Shown here in pieces: positions 6,572-12,395 of a stretch of 12,395 bases of DNA. This DNA comes from an uncultured Catenibacterium sp. (GTDB lineage Bacteria > Bacillota_I > Bacilli_A > Erysipelotrichales > Coprobacillaceae), in contig UQGS01000059.1 of NCBI GenBank assembly GCA_900540685.1, positions 1-12,395 on the forward strand, written 5' to 3'. Below the pieces are notes generated by a model. That model saw nothing but the letters and a program-made list of their open reading frames with translations, was not told where the DNA came from and searched no databases. Position numbers and translations under genes: made by a program. How positions within the stretch are numbered: position 1 is the first letter of the stretch; every line of letters starts with the position of its first letter.

Positions 6572-6874
6572 TTACATAAAAGAAGATAAATCTAATCCAC
6601 CAGTGAGGGATTTCATATTGTCTTCTTTCTCCTTTTCTACCTGACTGATTCCCTGATTAATCGCAATCATCATCAAGTCTTCTAACATATCTTTATCATC
6701 CATCAAATCCTGACTGATATGTAATTCAGTGATCTGATACTTACCATTGATCTTACCTGTAATCAAATTATTCTGACAAGAGAAATTAAAACTCTTGTTT
6801 TCTAATTCTTTTTGTTGGTTTGAGGCTGTTTCACCCATTTTCTTTGCGGTTTCTAAAAGCGAATTGAAATCCAT
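6572..6874 (-). CDS. ybaB: YbaB/EbfC-family nucleoid-associated protein
   Basis: A 100-residue DNA-binding dimer of the YbaB/EbfC family, coded between dnaX and recR in many bacteria. It starts MDFNSLLETAKKMGE, then NFSCQNNLITGKINGKYQITELHIS, as in the family: an N-terminal helix, a beta-hairpin and a C-terminal helix (NQGISQVEKEKEDNMKSLTGG). The SD AAGGAGG lies a few bases upstream of ATG 6874, which begins just after the dnaX stop. The function is loose; family members bind DNA in a sequence-tolerant way and are linked to recombination. Confidence 0.93.
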   Translation of the reverse strand: MDFNSLLETAKKMGETASNQQKELENKSFNFSCQNNLITGKINGKYQITELHISQDLMDDKDMLEDLMMIAINQGISQVEKEKEDNMKSLTGGLDLSSFM

Positions 6875-6876
6875 TT

Positions 6877-8673
6877 TTAATCCTCCTTAAATTCTACAAT
6901 ATCTTCACCAAATATATCTAAGGCATACTTCTGTGCATCATTGAGATCTACTCTTTTTAAGTCATAGCCATCAATATGTTTTAATGTGATTGGTCTTGCC
7001 TGAGGTAACTGTTTACTTCTTGCAAGCTGAATGTAATGTTGTCTCATCTCTAACCATGCATCATGCTGCATACCTATGAATTTATATTCATGTCCTAATA
7101 CATCCTTAATCAAAGATGATAACTGTTTATAGTTCTTATAATAGTTTGCGGCATTGACATCAGGCATTAATTCAAATTCAATAATTAAACCATCACGACA
7201 TGCTGCTGCTGGACGACCCTGTGACAACATACTTGCTGCTTTGGCTGTATTCATATTAGCCATATAACGTCTAATAACAGGCCACTTCTCCTGTACTTCA
7301 TTTAAGATCTTACGATCTGCCTGTACAAGAATATTTAATATATCACTTTGATCTACTTCGATATTATCATCTGATGCATAAGTCTCTGGTTCTTCCTTCT
7401 TTTCATAATTGAATTGAGGGACTGGTTGTTCTTCCTTCTTTTCAATGACGGGTTCTTCAATCTCTTCTTCAATTGGTTCAAAGACAGGTTCTTCCATTAT
7501 TTCTTCGATTGGTTCTTCTTTGACTTCAACCTTCTTTACTTCTACAGGTTTTACTAGTTCCTCTTTTACAGGTGTATATTCAATCTTCTGACTTGCTGCA
7601 TGTTCTTGATTACATAGCTTTAATAATGCGAGTTCAAAATAAATATGAGGATCAGTCGCTCTGATATACTTCTCACTTGCATCCATCAATATATCAATAA
7701 AGTTAAAACATTCATCACTTGAAATATAAGGCACAATGTTTTCTAAATCCTTCTGTGTCATGACTGACATAATTGAAACATCTTTTGTATTCCTATAAAC
7801 AACTATGTCTTTTAATATATCAATTAAGTCAAATGTCAATCTCTTGATATCAATACCACTCTTATCCATCTTATCTAATATCTTTAAAGATTCAGACATA
7901 TTCTTAGATAATAGAACCTTCAATAGGTTTGTCTTATCATCCATGGATACAATACCATAAATAGTATGAATATCCTCAATGCTTAAATGATCATCATTAT
8001 AGGCAAGACATTGTTCGAGGATGGATAATGCATCTCTCATCCCACCATTCGCAAGTCTTGCGATTAATTCTAAAGCTCCATCATCATATGTCTTACCTTC
8101 CTCTTTTAAGACATACTGCATTCTTTGTACCATTTCCTGGTCAGTGAGTCGTGTAAAATCAAATCTCTGACATCTAGAAATAATAGTAGGTAAGATCTTA
8201 TGAGGTTCAGTTGTCGCAAGAATAAAGATGACATGTGCAGGTGGTTCTTCTAATGTCTTTAATAATGCATTAAAAGCGCCTGGTGACATCATATGTACTT
8301 CATCGATGATATAGACTTTATATTGTCCTTGTGTCGGTGCATATTTCACCTTATCAATCAGACTTCTTACTTCTTCTACCCCATTATTGCTGGCAGCATC
8401 TATTTCAATTACATCTGGATGTGTTCCATTTTCAATCTGTTTACAATTCTCACATTCACCACATGGTTTAGGATCACCTGTACAATTAACTGCCTTAGCT
8501 AATAACTTTGCGACAGTTGTCTTCCCTGTTCCACGTGGACCACAAAATAAATAGGCATGTGCAATCTTCTTTTCATCAATTGCATGCTTTAATGTAGTAA
8601 TAATTGCTTCCTGTCCAGCTACATCCTTAAATGTCTGTGGACGGTATGTTCTATATAATGATTTATATGCCAT
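6877..8673 (-). CDS. dnaX: DNA polymerase III subunit gamma/tau
   Basis: A 598-residue clamp-loader ATPase that also bridges polymerase and helicase. Walker A GPRGTGKT (45-52), a zinc site (C64, C71, C74, C77), Walker B IIDEVH (122-127), the NALLKTLEEPP segment (135-145) and SRC (166-168) are all visible. A linker of about 70 residues (365-437) is rich in glutamate, valine, proline and lysine and precedes a C-terminal tau domain (440-598), which normally contacts DNA polymerase. I start at ATG 8673, nine bases after AAAGGAG; the in-frame TTG at 8682 and ATG at 8679 lie too close to that site. I see no A AAA AAG slippery heptamer in the linker, so no sign of a programmed frameshift to make gamma. 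It is the first gene of the dnaX-ybaB-recR group. Confidence 0.97.
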   Translation of the reverse strand: MAYKSLYRTYRPQTFKDVAGQEAIITTLKHAIDEKKIAHAYLFCGPRGTGKTTVAKLLAKAVNCTGDPKPCGECENCKQIENGTHPDVIEIDAASNNGVEEVRSLIDKVKYAPTQGQYKVYIIDEVHMMSPGAFNALLKTLEEPPAHVIFILATTEPHKILPTIISRCQRFDFTRLTDQEMVQRMQYVLKEEGKTYDDGALELIARLANGGMRDALSILEQCLAYNDDHLSIEDIHTIYGIVSMDDKTNLLKVLLSKNMSESLKILDKMDKSGIDIKRLTFDLIDILKDIVVYRNTKDVSIMSVMTQKDLENIVPYISSDECFNFIDILMDASEKYIRATDPHIYFELALLKLCNQEHAASQKIEYTPVKEELVKPVEVKKVEVKEEPIEEIMEEPVFEPIEEEIEEPVIEKKEEQPVPQFNYEKKEEPETYASDDNIEVDQSDILNILVQADRKILNEVQEKWPVIRRYMANMNTAKAASMLSQGRPAAACRDGLIIEFELMPDVNAANYYKNYKQLSSLIKDVLGHEYKFIGMQHDAWLEMRQHYIQLARSKQLPQARPITLKHIDGYDLKRVDLNDAQKYALDIFGEDIVEFKED

Positions 8674-8693
8674 CTTCATCAACTCCTTTCCTT

Positions 8694-8699
8694 ATTATA
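8694..8699 (-). promoter_or_regulatory. possible -10 box for dnaX
   Basis: TATAAT on the minus strand lies directly after the BI-1 terminator. No convincing -35 is seen 16-18 bases upstream (GTGCTA, 3 of 6, inside the terminator stem). The inferred start would leave a leader of about 14 bases. dnaX may instead be read from the upstream unit by readthrough. Confidence 0.3.
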
Positions 8700-8702
8700 C
8701 AT

Positions 8703-8725
8703 AAAAAAAGGTGCCTTAGCACCTT
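8703..8725 (-). terminator. terminator after the BI-1 gene
   Basis: Minus strand: AAGGTGC, loop TAAG, GCACCTT, then seven U. The stem overlaps the BI-1 stop codon. Strong stem and tail, so most transcripts from tadA and the BI-1 gene should end before dnaX. Confidence 0.88.
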
Positions 8726-9401
8726 AATTATTATCACTTACTAACATCAATATATCGATAAGAATATTGATGAAGTCCATATAGAGCTGTAATGCACAAA
8801 GTAATGCCACACCTTGTAATGCTTCCTGAGGTGCAACTTCATAAGCATATCCGATATGCTTAAAATCATATAGAGTAAGTCCTGTAAAGACTGCAAGATC
8901 AAGTAATACAACTAAATAATAAAGTCCTGGTGCTGAAATAAAGATCAATAAGATATACGCAATCATAAGAACTGGTAAAGCCATTAAACAGACTTTTCCT
9001 ATACCGATGAAATTATTATTAGTATGCTGTGTCACTGTATAGAGTAAACCAAAATATACAGCTGTCACTGCAAAAGCAAGTACCGCTACACCTGGTACAA
9101 CATAATTCAACCACATAGAAAGCACAATCCCGTTAATTACTGAATAAGCAATATAATATGTCTTAGCCTTCTCTATAGCCATATCTTTGACTGTTTTACT
9201 AAGCATGAGTACTAATCCTATTTCTATAATCGAACATACAATCATAAATATAAAATAAGACGCACCCAGCATCAATTCAAGATGTAAGAATGAGAATAGA
9301 AATGAAGTGATTGTAGTGATTCCTAATGCGACAGCCATCCATTTCGTAACTGAGCCAAAGAACTCACCATAACTCATCTTATTAGTATAATAAGAATCCA
9401 T
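8724..9401 (-). CDS. Bax inhibitor-1/YccA family membrane protein
   Basis: A 225-residue integral membrane protein of the BI-1 (TMBIM) family, whose bacterial members have been shown or proposed to act as pH-sensitive calcium leak channels. It has about seven hydrophobic segments (roughly 20-40, 45-68, 82-102, 105-125, 136-157, 162-181, 196-221). The key features are VFTGLTLYDF (171-180), with the conserved D179 in the pore region, and the C-terminal ALLCALQLYMDFINILIDIL (199-218), with D209. The SD AAAGGAGG lies in the last codons of tadA, three bases before which the stop falls, so translation is coupled to tadA. The role in this bacterium is unknown. Placement between tadA and dnaX is unusual compared with Bacillus, where the SRP RNA sits there. 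Confidence 0.87.
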   Translation of the reverse strand: MDSYYTNKMSYGEFFGSVTKWMAVALGITTITSFLFSFLHLELMLGASYFIFMIVCSIIEIGLVLMLSKTVKDMAIEKAKTYYIAYSVINGIVLSMWLNYVVPGVAVLAFAVTAVYFGLLYTVTQHTNNNFIGIGKVCLMALPVLMIAYILLIFISAPGLYYLVVLLDLAVFTGLTLYDFKHIGYAYEVAPQEALQGVALLCALQLYMDFINILIDILMLVSDNN

Positions 9402-9403
9402 AA

Positions 9404-9847
9404 TTACTTCCTCCTTTTACGTTTAAAGAACTCTGATACTATTGTAGCACACTGTTCCTTTAAAATCCCCTGTTGTACATCAGGATGATGATTTACAGGA
9501 TTATTCTCTATTAACTCTATAAAACCTGGCCATCTACTGACATTCGTACCAATCACTAAACGACTGATACGACTTTGTATAATAGCCCCTGTACACATCA
9601 TACATGGTTCTAATGTTACATACATTGTACAGCCATCTAAATGCCATAAATCAAGATACTCACTTGCTTGATTAATAGCTAATATTTCAGCATGTCCTGT
9701 AGCCTTCTTTAATGTTTCCTTCTGGTTATGTGTACGTGCAATGATTTGTCCTTCATAGACAATAATGCATCCAATAGGTACTTCATCTTCACTCATTGCG
9801 ATTTCTGCTTCTTTTAATGCTTCAGCCATATATTCTTCATCATTCAT
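9404..9847 (-). CDS. tadA: tRNA-specific adenosine deaminase TadA
   Basis: A 147-residue zinc enzyme that deaminates adenosine 34 of tRNA(Arg) ACG to inosine, allowing decoding of CGU, CGC and CGA. The cytidine-deaminase motifs are clear: GHAEILAI (51-58, zinc ligand H52, catalytic E54) and LEPCMMCTGAI (79-89, zinc ligands C82 and C85). I start at ATG 9847, seven bases after AAAGGAG. The frame is open 14 residues further, but those would be read from the SRP RNA terminator, so I reject them. It begins about 20 bases past the SRP RNA U-tract with no room for a separate promoter, so it is likely read by readthrough of that terminator. The C-terminus is basic (FFKRKRRK). Confidence 0.95.
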   Translation of the reverse strand: MNDEEYMAEALKEAEIAMSEDEVPIGCIIVYEGQIIARTHNQKETLKKATGHAEILAINQASEYLDLWHLDGCTMYVTLEPCMMCTGAIIQSRISRLVIGTNVSRWPGFIELIENNPVNHHPDVQQGILKEQCATIVSEFFKRKRRK

Positions 9848-9867
9848 GCTATGACTCCTTTTTATAT

Positions 9868-9957
9868 AAAAAAAAGTGCCATTACACACAAACAGAGGCC
9901 CTTAATGCTGCTACCTTCCGGTCCTGACATGGTTCAGACATGTTTATTGTAATGGCA
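9868..9957 (-). ncRNA. ffs: small signal recognition particle RNA (4.5S/scRNA)
   Basis: The minus strand carries the SRP domain IV hallmark GTCAGGACCGGAAGGTAGCA, with the GGAA tetraloop and the asymmetric internal-loop bases that bind Ffh. Closing ends GCCATTACA and TGTAATGGC pair to form the terminal helix, giving about 79 bases, followed by a run of eight U that ends the transcript. This is the short bacterial type without an Alu domain, unlike the longer B. subtilis scRNA. It targets nascent membrane proteins together with Ffh. A strong promoter lies just upstream. Confidence 0.97.
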
Positions 9958-9963
9958 AAATTG

Positions 9964-9991
9964 ATTATAACATAATTATTCTAAAATGCAA
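9964..9991 (-). promoter_or_regulatory. promoter of the SRP RNA
   Basis: Minus strand: extended -10 TGTTATAAT (TATAAT at 9969-9964) and TTGCAT at 9991-9986, spacer 16. The start would fall about at 9957, exactly at the RNA 5' end. The extended TGn and consensus -10 suit a stable RNA. Confidence 0.8.
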
Positions 9992-9992
9992 G

Positions 9993-10017
9993 AAAAAGGA
10001 GATTTTACATCTCCTTT
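9993..10017 (-). terminator. serS terminator
   Basis: Minus-strand stem AAAGGAGAT with ATCTCCTTT (9 bp) around a 5-base loop, ending in UUUUUC. It begins six bases past the serS stop. Confidence 0.85.
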
Positions 10018-10022
10018 CCACA

Positions 10023-11309
10023 TTATTTCTTAGGAACTAATTTTTCAGTACCACCCATGTATGGTCTTAATGCTTCTGGAATAGAAACAGTACCATCTTC
10101 ATTTAAGTTATTTTCTAAGAATGCAATCAACATTCTAGGTGGTGCAACAACAGTATTATTTAAAGTATGTGCGTAATACTTACCATCTTTACCATTGATT
10201 CTGATATTTAATCTTCTAGCCTGTGCATCAGTTAAGTTAGAACAGCTTCCTACTTCGAAATACTTCTTCTGTCTTGGAGACCAAGCTTCAACGTCTAATG
10301 ACTTAGACTTTAAGTCTGCTAGGTCACCAGAACAACATTCAAGTGTTCTTACTGGAATATCTAAAGATCTAAATAAATCTACAGTATTATTCCATAACTT
10401 TTCAAACCACATCTTAGATTCTTCTGGTTTACATACAACGATCATTTCCTGTTTTTCGAACTGATGAATTCTATAAACACCACGTTCTTCAATACCATGA
10501 GCACCCTTTTCTTTTCTGAAACATGGTGAATATGAAGTATAAGTATATGGTAATTTATCTTCATCTAATAATTCACCAATGAACTTACCAATCATTGAAT
10601 GTTCAGAAGTACCAATTAAGTATAAGTCTTCTCCTTCAATCTTATACATCATGGCATCCATTTCTTCAAATGACATAACACCAGTTACGACATTACTTCT
10701 AATCATATATGGTGGTACACAATAAGTGAATCCACGGTTGATCATGAAGTCTCTTGCATAAGCTAATACTGCAGAATGTAATCTCGCAATATCACCCATT
10801 AAATAATAGAAACCATTACCTGCAACTCTACCTGCTGCATCTAGATCAATACCATCAAATGATTCCATAATATCTGTATGATATGGAACTTCATAATCAG
10901 GTACGACTGGATCACCATACTTAGTGATTTCTACGTTTTCACTATCATCTTTACCAATTGGTACAGTAGGATCTAAGAAGTTAGGAATCTTCATCATGAC
11001 TTCTCTTAATTTATCTCCAGATTCTTTTTCAACTTCTTCTAATGACTTTAATTCTTCAGCCATTTCTCCAACTTTCTTCTTATTTTCAGCAGCTTCTTCT
11101 TTCTTACCTTCACGCATGAACTGTCCAATTTCTTTAGACAATTTGTTTCTCATACTACGAAGTTCAGATGCTCTTGTGATAGCAGCTCTATACTGTTTGT
11201 CTAATTCTAATGCTTCATCAACTAAAGGAAGCTTATGATCTTGAAACTTCTTTTTAATATTCTCCCTAACAGCTTCAGGATCTTCTCTTAATCTTGCGAT
11301 ATCAATCAT
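10023..11309 (-). CDS. serS: serine-tRNA ligase
   Basis: A 428-residue class II synthetase that charges tRNA(Ser), and also tRNA(Sec) where present. An N-terminal coiled-coil arm (about 30-105, e.g. LRSMRNKLSKEIGQF) grips the tRNA. The core has LYLIGTSEH (229-237), motif 2 FRKEKGAHGIEERGVYRIHQF (264-284) with catalytic arginines, CCSGDL (325-330), EVGSCSN (352-358) and motif 3 NNTVVAPPRMLIAFLEN (384-400). TSEH and NNTVVAPPR differ from the usual bacterial TAEV and NGSG forms and resemble archaeal or eukaryotic-cytosolic-like SerRS, though R392 is kept. I use ATG 11309, seven bases after AAGGAG; TTG at 11315 is a poorer choice. No T-box is present. It is probably both cotranscribed with and separately promoted from the AEC gene. 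Confidence 0.95.
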   Translation of the reverse strand: MIDIARLREDPEAVRENIKKKFQDHKLPLVDEALELDKQYRAAITRASELRSMRNKLSKEIGQFMREGKKEEAAENKKKVGEMAEELKSLEEVEKESGDKLREVMMKIPNFLDPTVPIGKDDSENVEITKYGDPVVPDYEVPYHTDIMESFDGIDLDAAGRVAGNGFYYLMGDIARLHSAVLAYARDFMINRGFTYCVPPYMIRSNVVTGVMSFEEMDAMMYKIEGEDLYLIGTSEHSMIGKFIGELLDEDKLPYTYTSYSPCFRKEKGAHGIEERGVYRIHQFEKQEMIVVCKPEESKMWFEKLWNNTVDLFRSLDIPVRTLECCSGDLADLKSKSLDVEAWSPRQKKYFEVGSCSNLTDAQARRLNIRINGKDGKYYAHTLNNTVVAPPRMLIAFLENNLNEDGTVSIPEALRPYMGGTEKLVPKK

Positions 11310-11339
11310 ATACAATCTCCTTGTTCATAGATTATTGTC

Positions 11340-11368
11340 ATTATATACCATTATTCATTATTTATAAA
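11340..11368 (-). promoter_or_regulatory. probable serS promoter
   Basis: Minus strand: TATAAT at 11345-11340 and TTTATA (4 of 6) at 11368-11363, spacer 17. The -35 overlaps the stop codon of the AEC gene. The start would fall near 11333, leaving a short leader of about 24 bases. Confidence 0.55.
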
Positions 11369-12267
11369 GTAATCATGAATGAAATAAGTGGCAATGTGAC
11401 TAAAGAAAATGCGGTAGATACAAAAATAAGCTTAGAAGCGAATTCTGGGTTCTTATCATACTTATTTGCCAGCATGGCACATGTACTTGGTGCAGGCATC
11501 GCAGCGAGTACAACAGAAACACCAATACCGATATGATCAAGTGATGTCCATCTTAAACATAGATAAGTAATCACTGGAATCATAATCAAACGAATAAAAG
11601 AATAATAAATACATTCCTTATCCAATATCTCTCTAGGTTCTACATCACTTAATATACTTCCTATCACAATCATACTTAATGCGGTATTACATCCTCCTAT
11701 AGAACTCATAGTTGTTGTCACAAAAGAAGGTAATGTATACCCTAATGAATACATGATCATAAATACTATACCAAAATAAATCCCAATAAGACATGGATGT
11801 AACGCAACTTTCTTCACCATTGTCTTAAAATCAGCTTTTGTATAATGGGATAAACCATAACTCCACATAAATATTCTTTGTGGAATCAAATAAATACAGG
11901 CATAAAGTAATCCCATATCACCATATAACCCCTGCGCAAATGGCATACCCATAAACCCTGCATTGGATACCATAGTGGCATATTGTAAGTTAATCTTCTT
12001 TGTTTCTTCCTGATTATTATAAGCTGTCTTATTGATAATAAAATAAAGACCCTGTATACCAATAGAAACTAAAAATACCACAAGAGTCGTCTTCATAATA
12101 CTTGGTGTGAGTTTAATTAAGAAACTCTTTGCAGTAGCCACAGGTAACACAAGGTTTAATACTAAATCAGTGACCTGTTTACGAGTCTGTTTATTAAACA
12201 ATCCTAGTTTAGAAATAAGATAGCCTATTCCTACTAAAATAAATATTTCTACCTGTAAATCTAACAT
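11362..12267 (-). CDS. AEC family permease (auxin efflux carrier-like)
   Basis: A 301-residue membrane protein of the AEC family. Bacterial members carry organic acids such as malate or malonate, but the substrate here is unknown. About ten hydrophobic segments are visible. Conserved features are SNAGFMGMPF (101-110) and AAMPAPSTCAMLANKYDKNP (255-274), and the N-terminal segment VEIFILVGIGYLISKLGLF is typical. Length is normal. ATG 12267 follows GAGGGGAG by seven bases. A near-consensus promoter lies 27-55 bases upstream. It ends about 50 bases before the serS start without a clear terminator, so the two may be partly cotranscribed. It belongs to no pathway evident from the neighbours. Confidence 0.87.
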   Translation of the reverse strand: MLDLQVEIFILVGIGYLISKLGLFNKQTRKQVTDLVLNLVLPVATAKSFLIKLTPSIMKTTLVVFLVSIGIQGLYFIINKTAYNNQEETKKINLQYATMVSNAGFMGMPFAQGLYGDMGLLYACIYLIPQRIFMWSYGLSHYTKADFKTMVKKVALHPCLIGIYFGIVFMIMYSLGYTLPSFVTTTMSSIGGCNTALSMIVIGSILSDVEPREILDKECIYYSFIRLIMIPVITYLCLRWTSLDHIGIGVSVVLAAMPAPSTCAMLANKYDKNPEFASKLIFVSTAFSLVTLPLISFMITL

Positions 12268-12293
12268 ACTTTTTCTCCCCTCTTTGAGGACTA

Positions 12294-12322
12294 ATTATAT
12301 TATGAAAAAAAGAAGTTGTCAT
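12294..12322 (-). promoter_or_regulatory. promoter of the AEC permease gene
   Basis: Minus strand: ATGACA (-35, 5 of 6) at 12322-12317, spacer 17, consensus TATAAT at 12299-12294. The start would fall near 12287, giving a leader of about 20 bases. The -35 box lies within the descending arm of the upstream terminator. Confidence 0.75.
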
Positions 12323-12334
12323 GTGACAACTTCT
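12305..12334 (-). terminator. terminator hairpin upstream of the AEC gene
   Basis: Perfect inverted repeat AGAAGTTGTCA / TGACAACTTCT (11-bp arms, 2-base centre, 12311-12334), followed on the minus strand by a run of U. It most likely ends a gene beyond the right edge. An attenuator for the AEC gene is the alternative. Confidence 0.7.
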
Positions 12335-12337
12335 ATT

Positions 12338-12372
12338 CTTGAGTAACTAAATAGACTTGGGGTTTACTCAAG
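12338..12372. repeat. 9-bp inverted repeat at the right edge
   Basis: CTTGAGTAA (12338-12346) and TTACTCAAG (12364-12372) are perfect inverted copies separated by 17 bases. This sits next to the terminator hairpin and could be a second RNA hairpin, an operator, or an edge of a mobile element. No gene is visible from 12338 to the end of the window. Confidence 0.7.
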
Positions 12373-12395
12373 CTTTGAAAAAGTCAGGGGTGTGA

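Noticed and set aside
7380..7560. Repeat-like acidic region in dnaX as a tandem repeat or CRISPR-like array
   Set aside because: The units (EEP, KKEE) are irregular, in frame, and belong to the disordered DnaX linker. No CRISPR structure is present in the window.
9848..9889. 14-residue extension of TadA
   Set aside because: It reads through the SRP RNA 3' end and U-run; the good ribosome site is before ATG 9847.
10924..11238. Long plus-strand open frame opposite serS
   Set aside because: Serine- and leucine-rich antisense shadow of the serS coding strand without a ribosome site.
11310..11361. T-box or other riboswitch before serS
   Set aside because: The gap is only about 52 bases and contains a promoter, with no room for a T-box and no specifier hairpin.

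Overview
The window is AT-rich, with compact genes, strong AGGAGG-type ribosome sites and gene sets shared with Bacillus. It comes from a low-GC Firmicute. I infer Erysipelotrichia or a close relative, but nothing in the sequence proves the family. All housekeeping genes lie on the minus strand and follow, with gaps, the order found near the replication origin of Bacillus: serS, tadA and the SRP RNA, dnaX, ybaB, recR, tmk, holB, ricT, trmN6, rsmI. Two perfect parS sites also suggest an origin-proximal segment, with oriC probably beyond the right edge.

Reading the minus strand from right to left: an AEC-family permease (12267-11362) has its own promoter, whose -35 box lies inside a terminator stem. 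Next come serine-tRNA ligase (11309-10023), a terminator, and a strong promoter driving the small SRP RNA (about 9957-9868). tadA (9847-9404) and a BI-1 family membrane protein (9401-8724) follow and end in a terminator. Then come dnaX (8673-6877), ybaB and recR, closed by another terminator. A separate R2K-type ATP-grasp gene (5920-5132) precedes a new promoter for the overlapping operon tmk-holB-ricT-trmN6-rsmI (5062-963). That operon ends in a 36-bp perfect palindrome that is both a terminator-like hairpin and a parS site.

The left end (1-784) lies on the plus strand and is accessory in character. It holds a GNAT acetyltransferase whose 5' third is spread over three frames, and a 57-residue two-helix membrane peptide with its own ribosome site and terminator. 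The right edge (12338-12395) has an inverted repeat and sequence that may belong to another element beyond the window.

The genes mostly serve replication, repair and translation: clamp-loader subunits (DnaX, HolB), recombination repair (RecR, YbaB), dTTP supply (Tmk), tRNA and rRNA modification (TadA, TrmN6, RsmI), tRNA charging (SerS), protein targeting (SRP RNA) and RNA maturation (RicT). The less ordinary items are the parS/terminator fusion, the R2K ATP-grasp gene placed between recR and tmk, the TSEH-type SerRS, and the BI-1 gene between tadA and dnaX.
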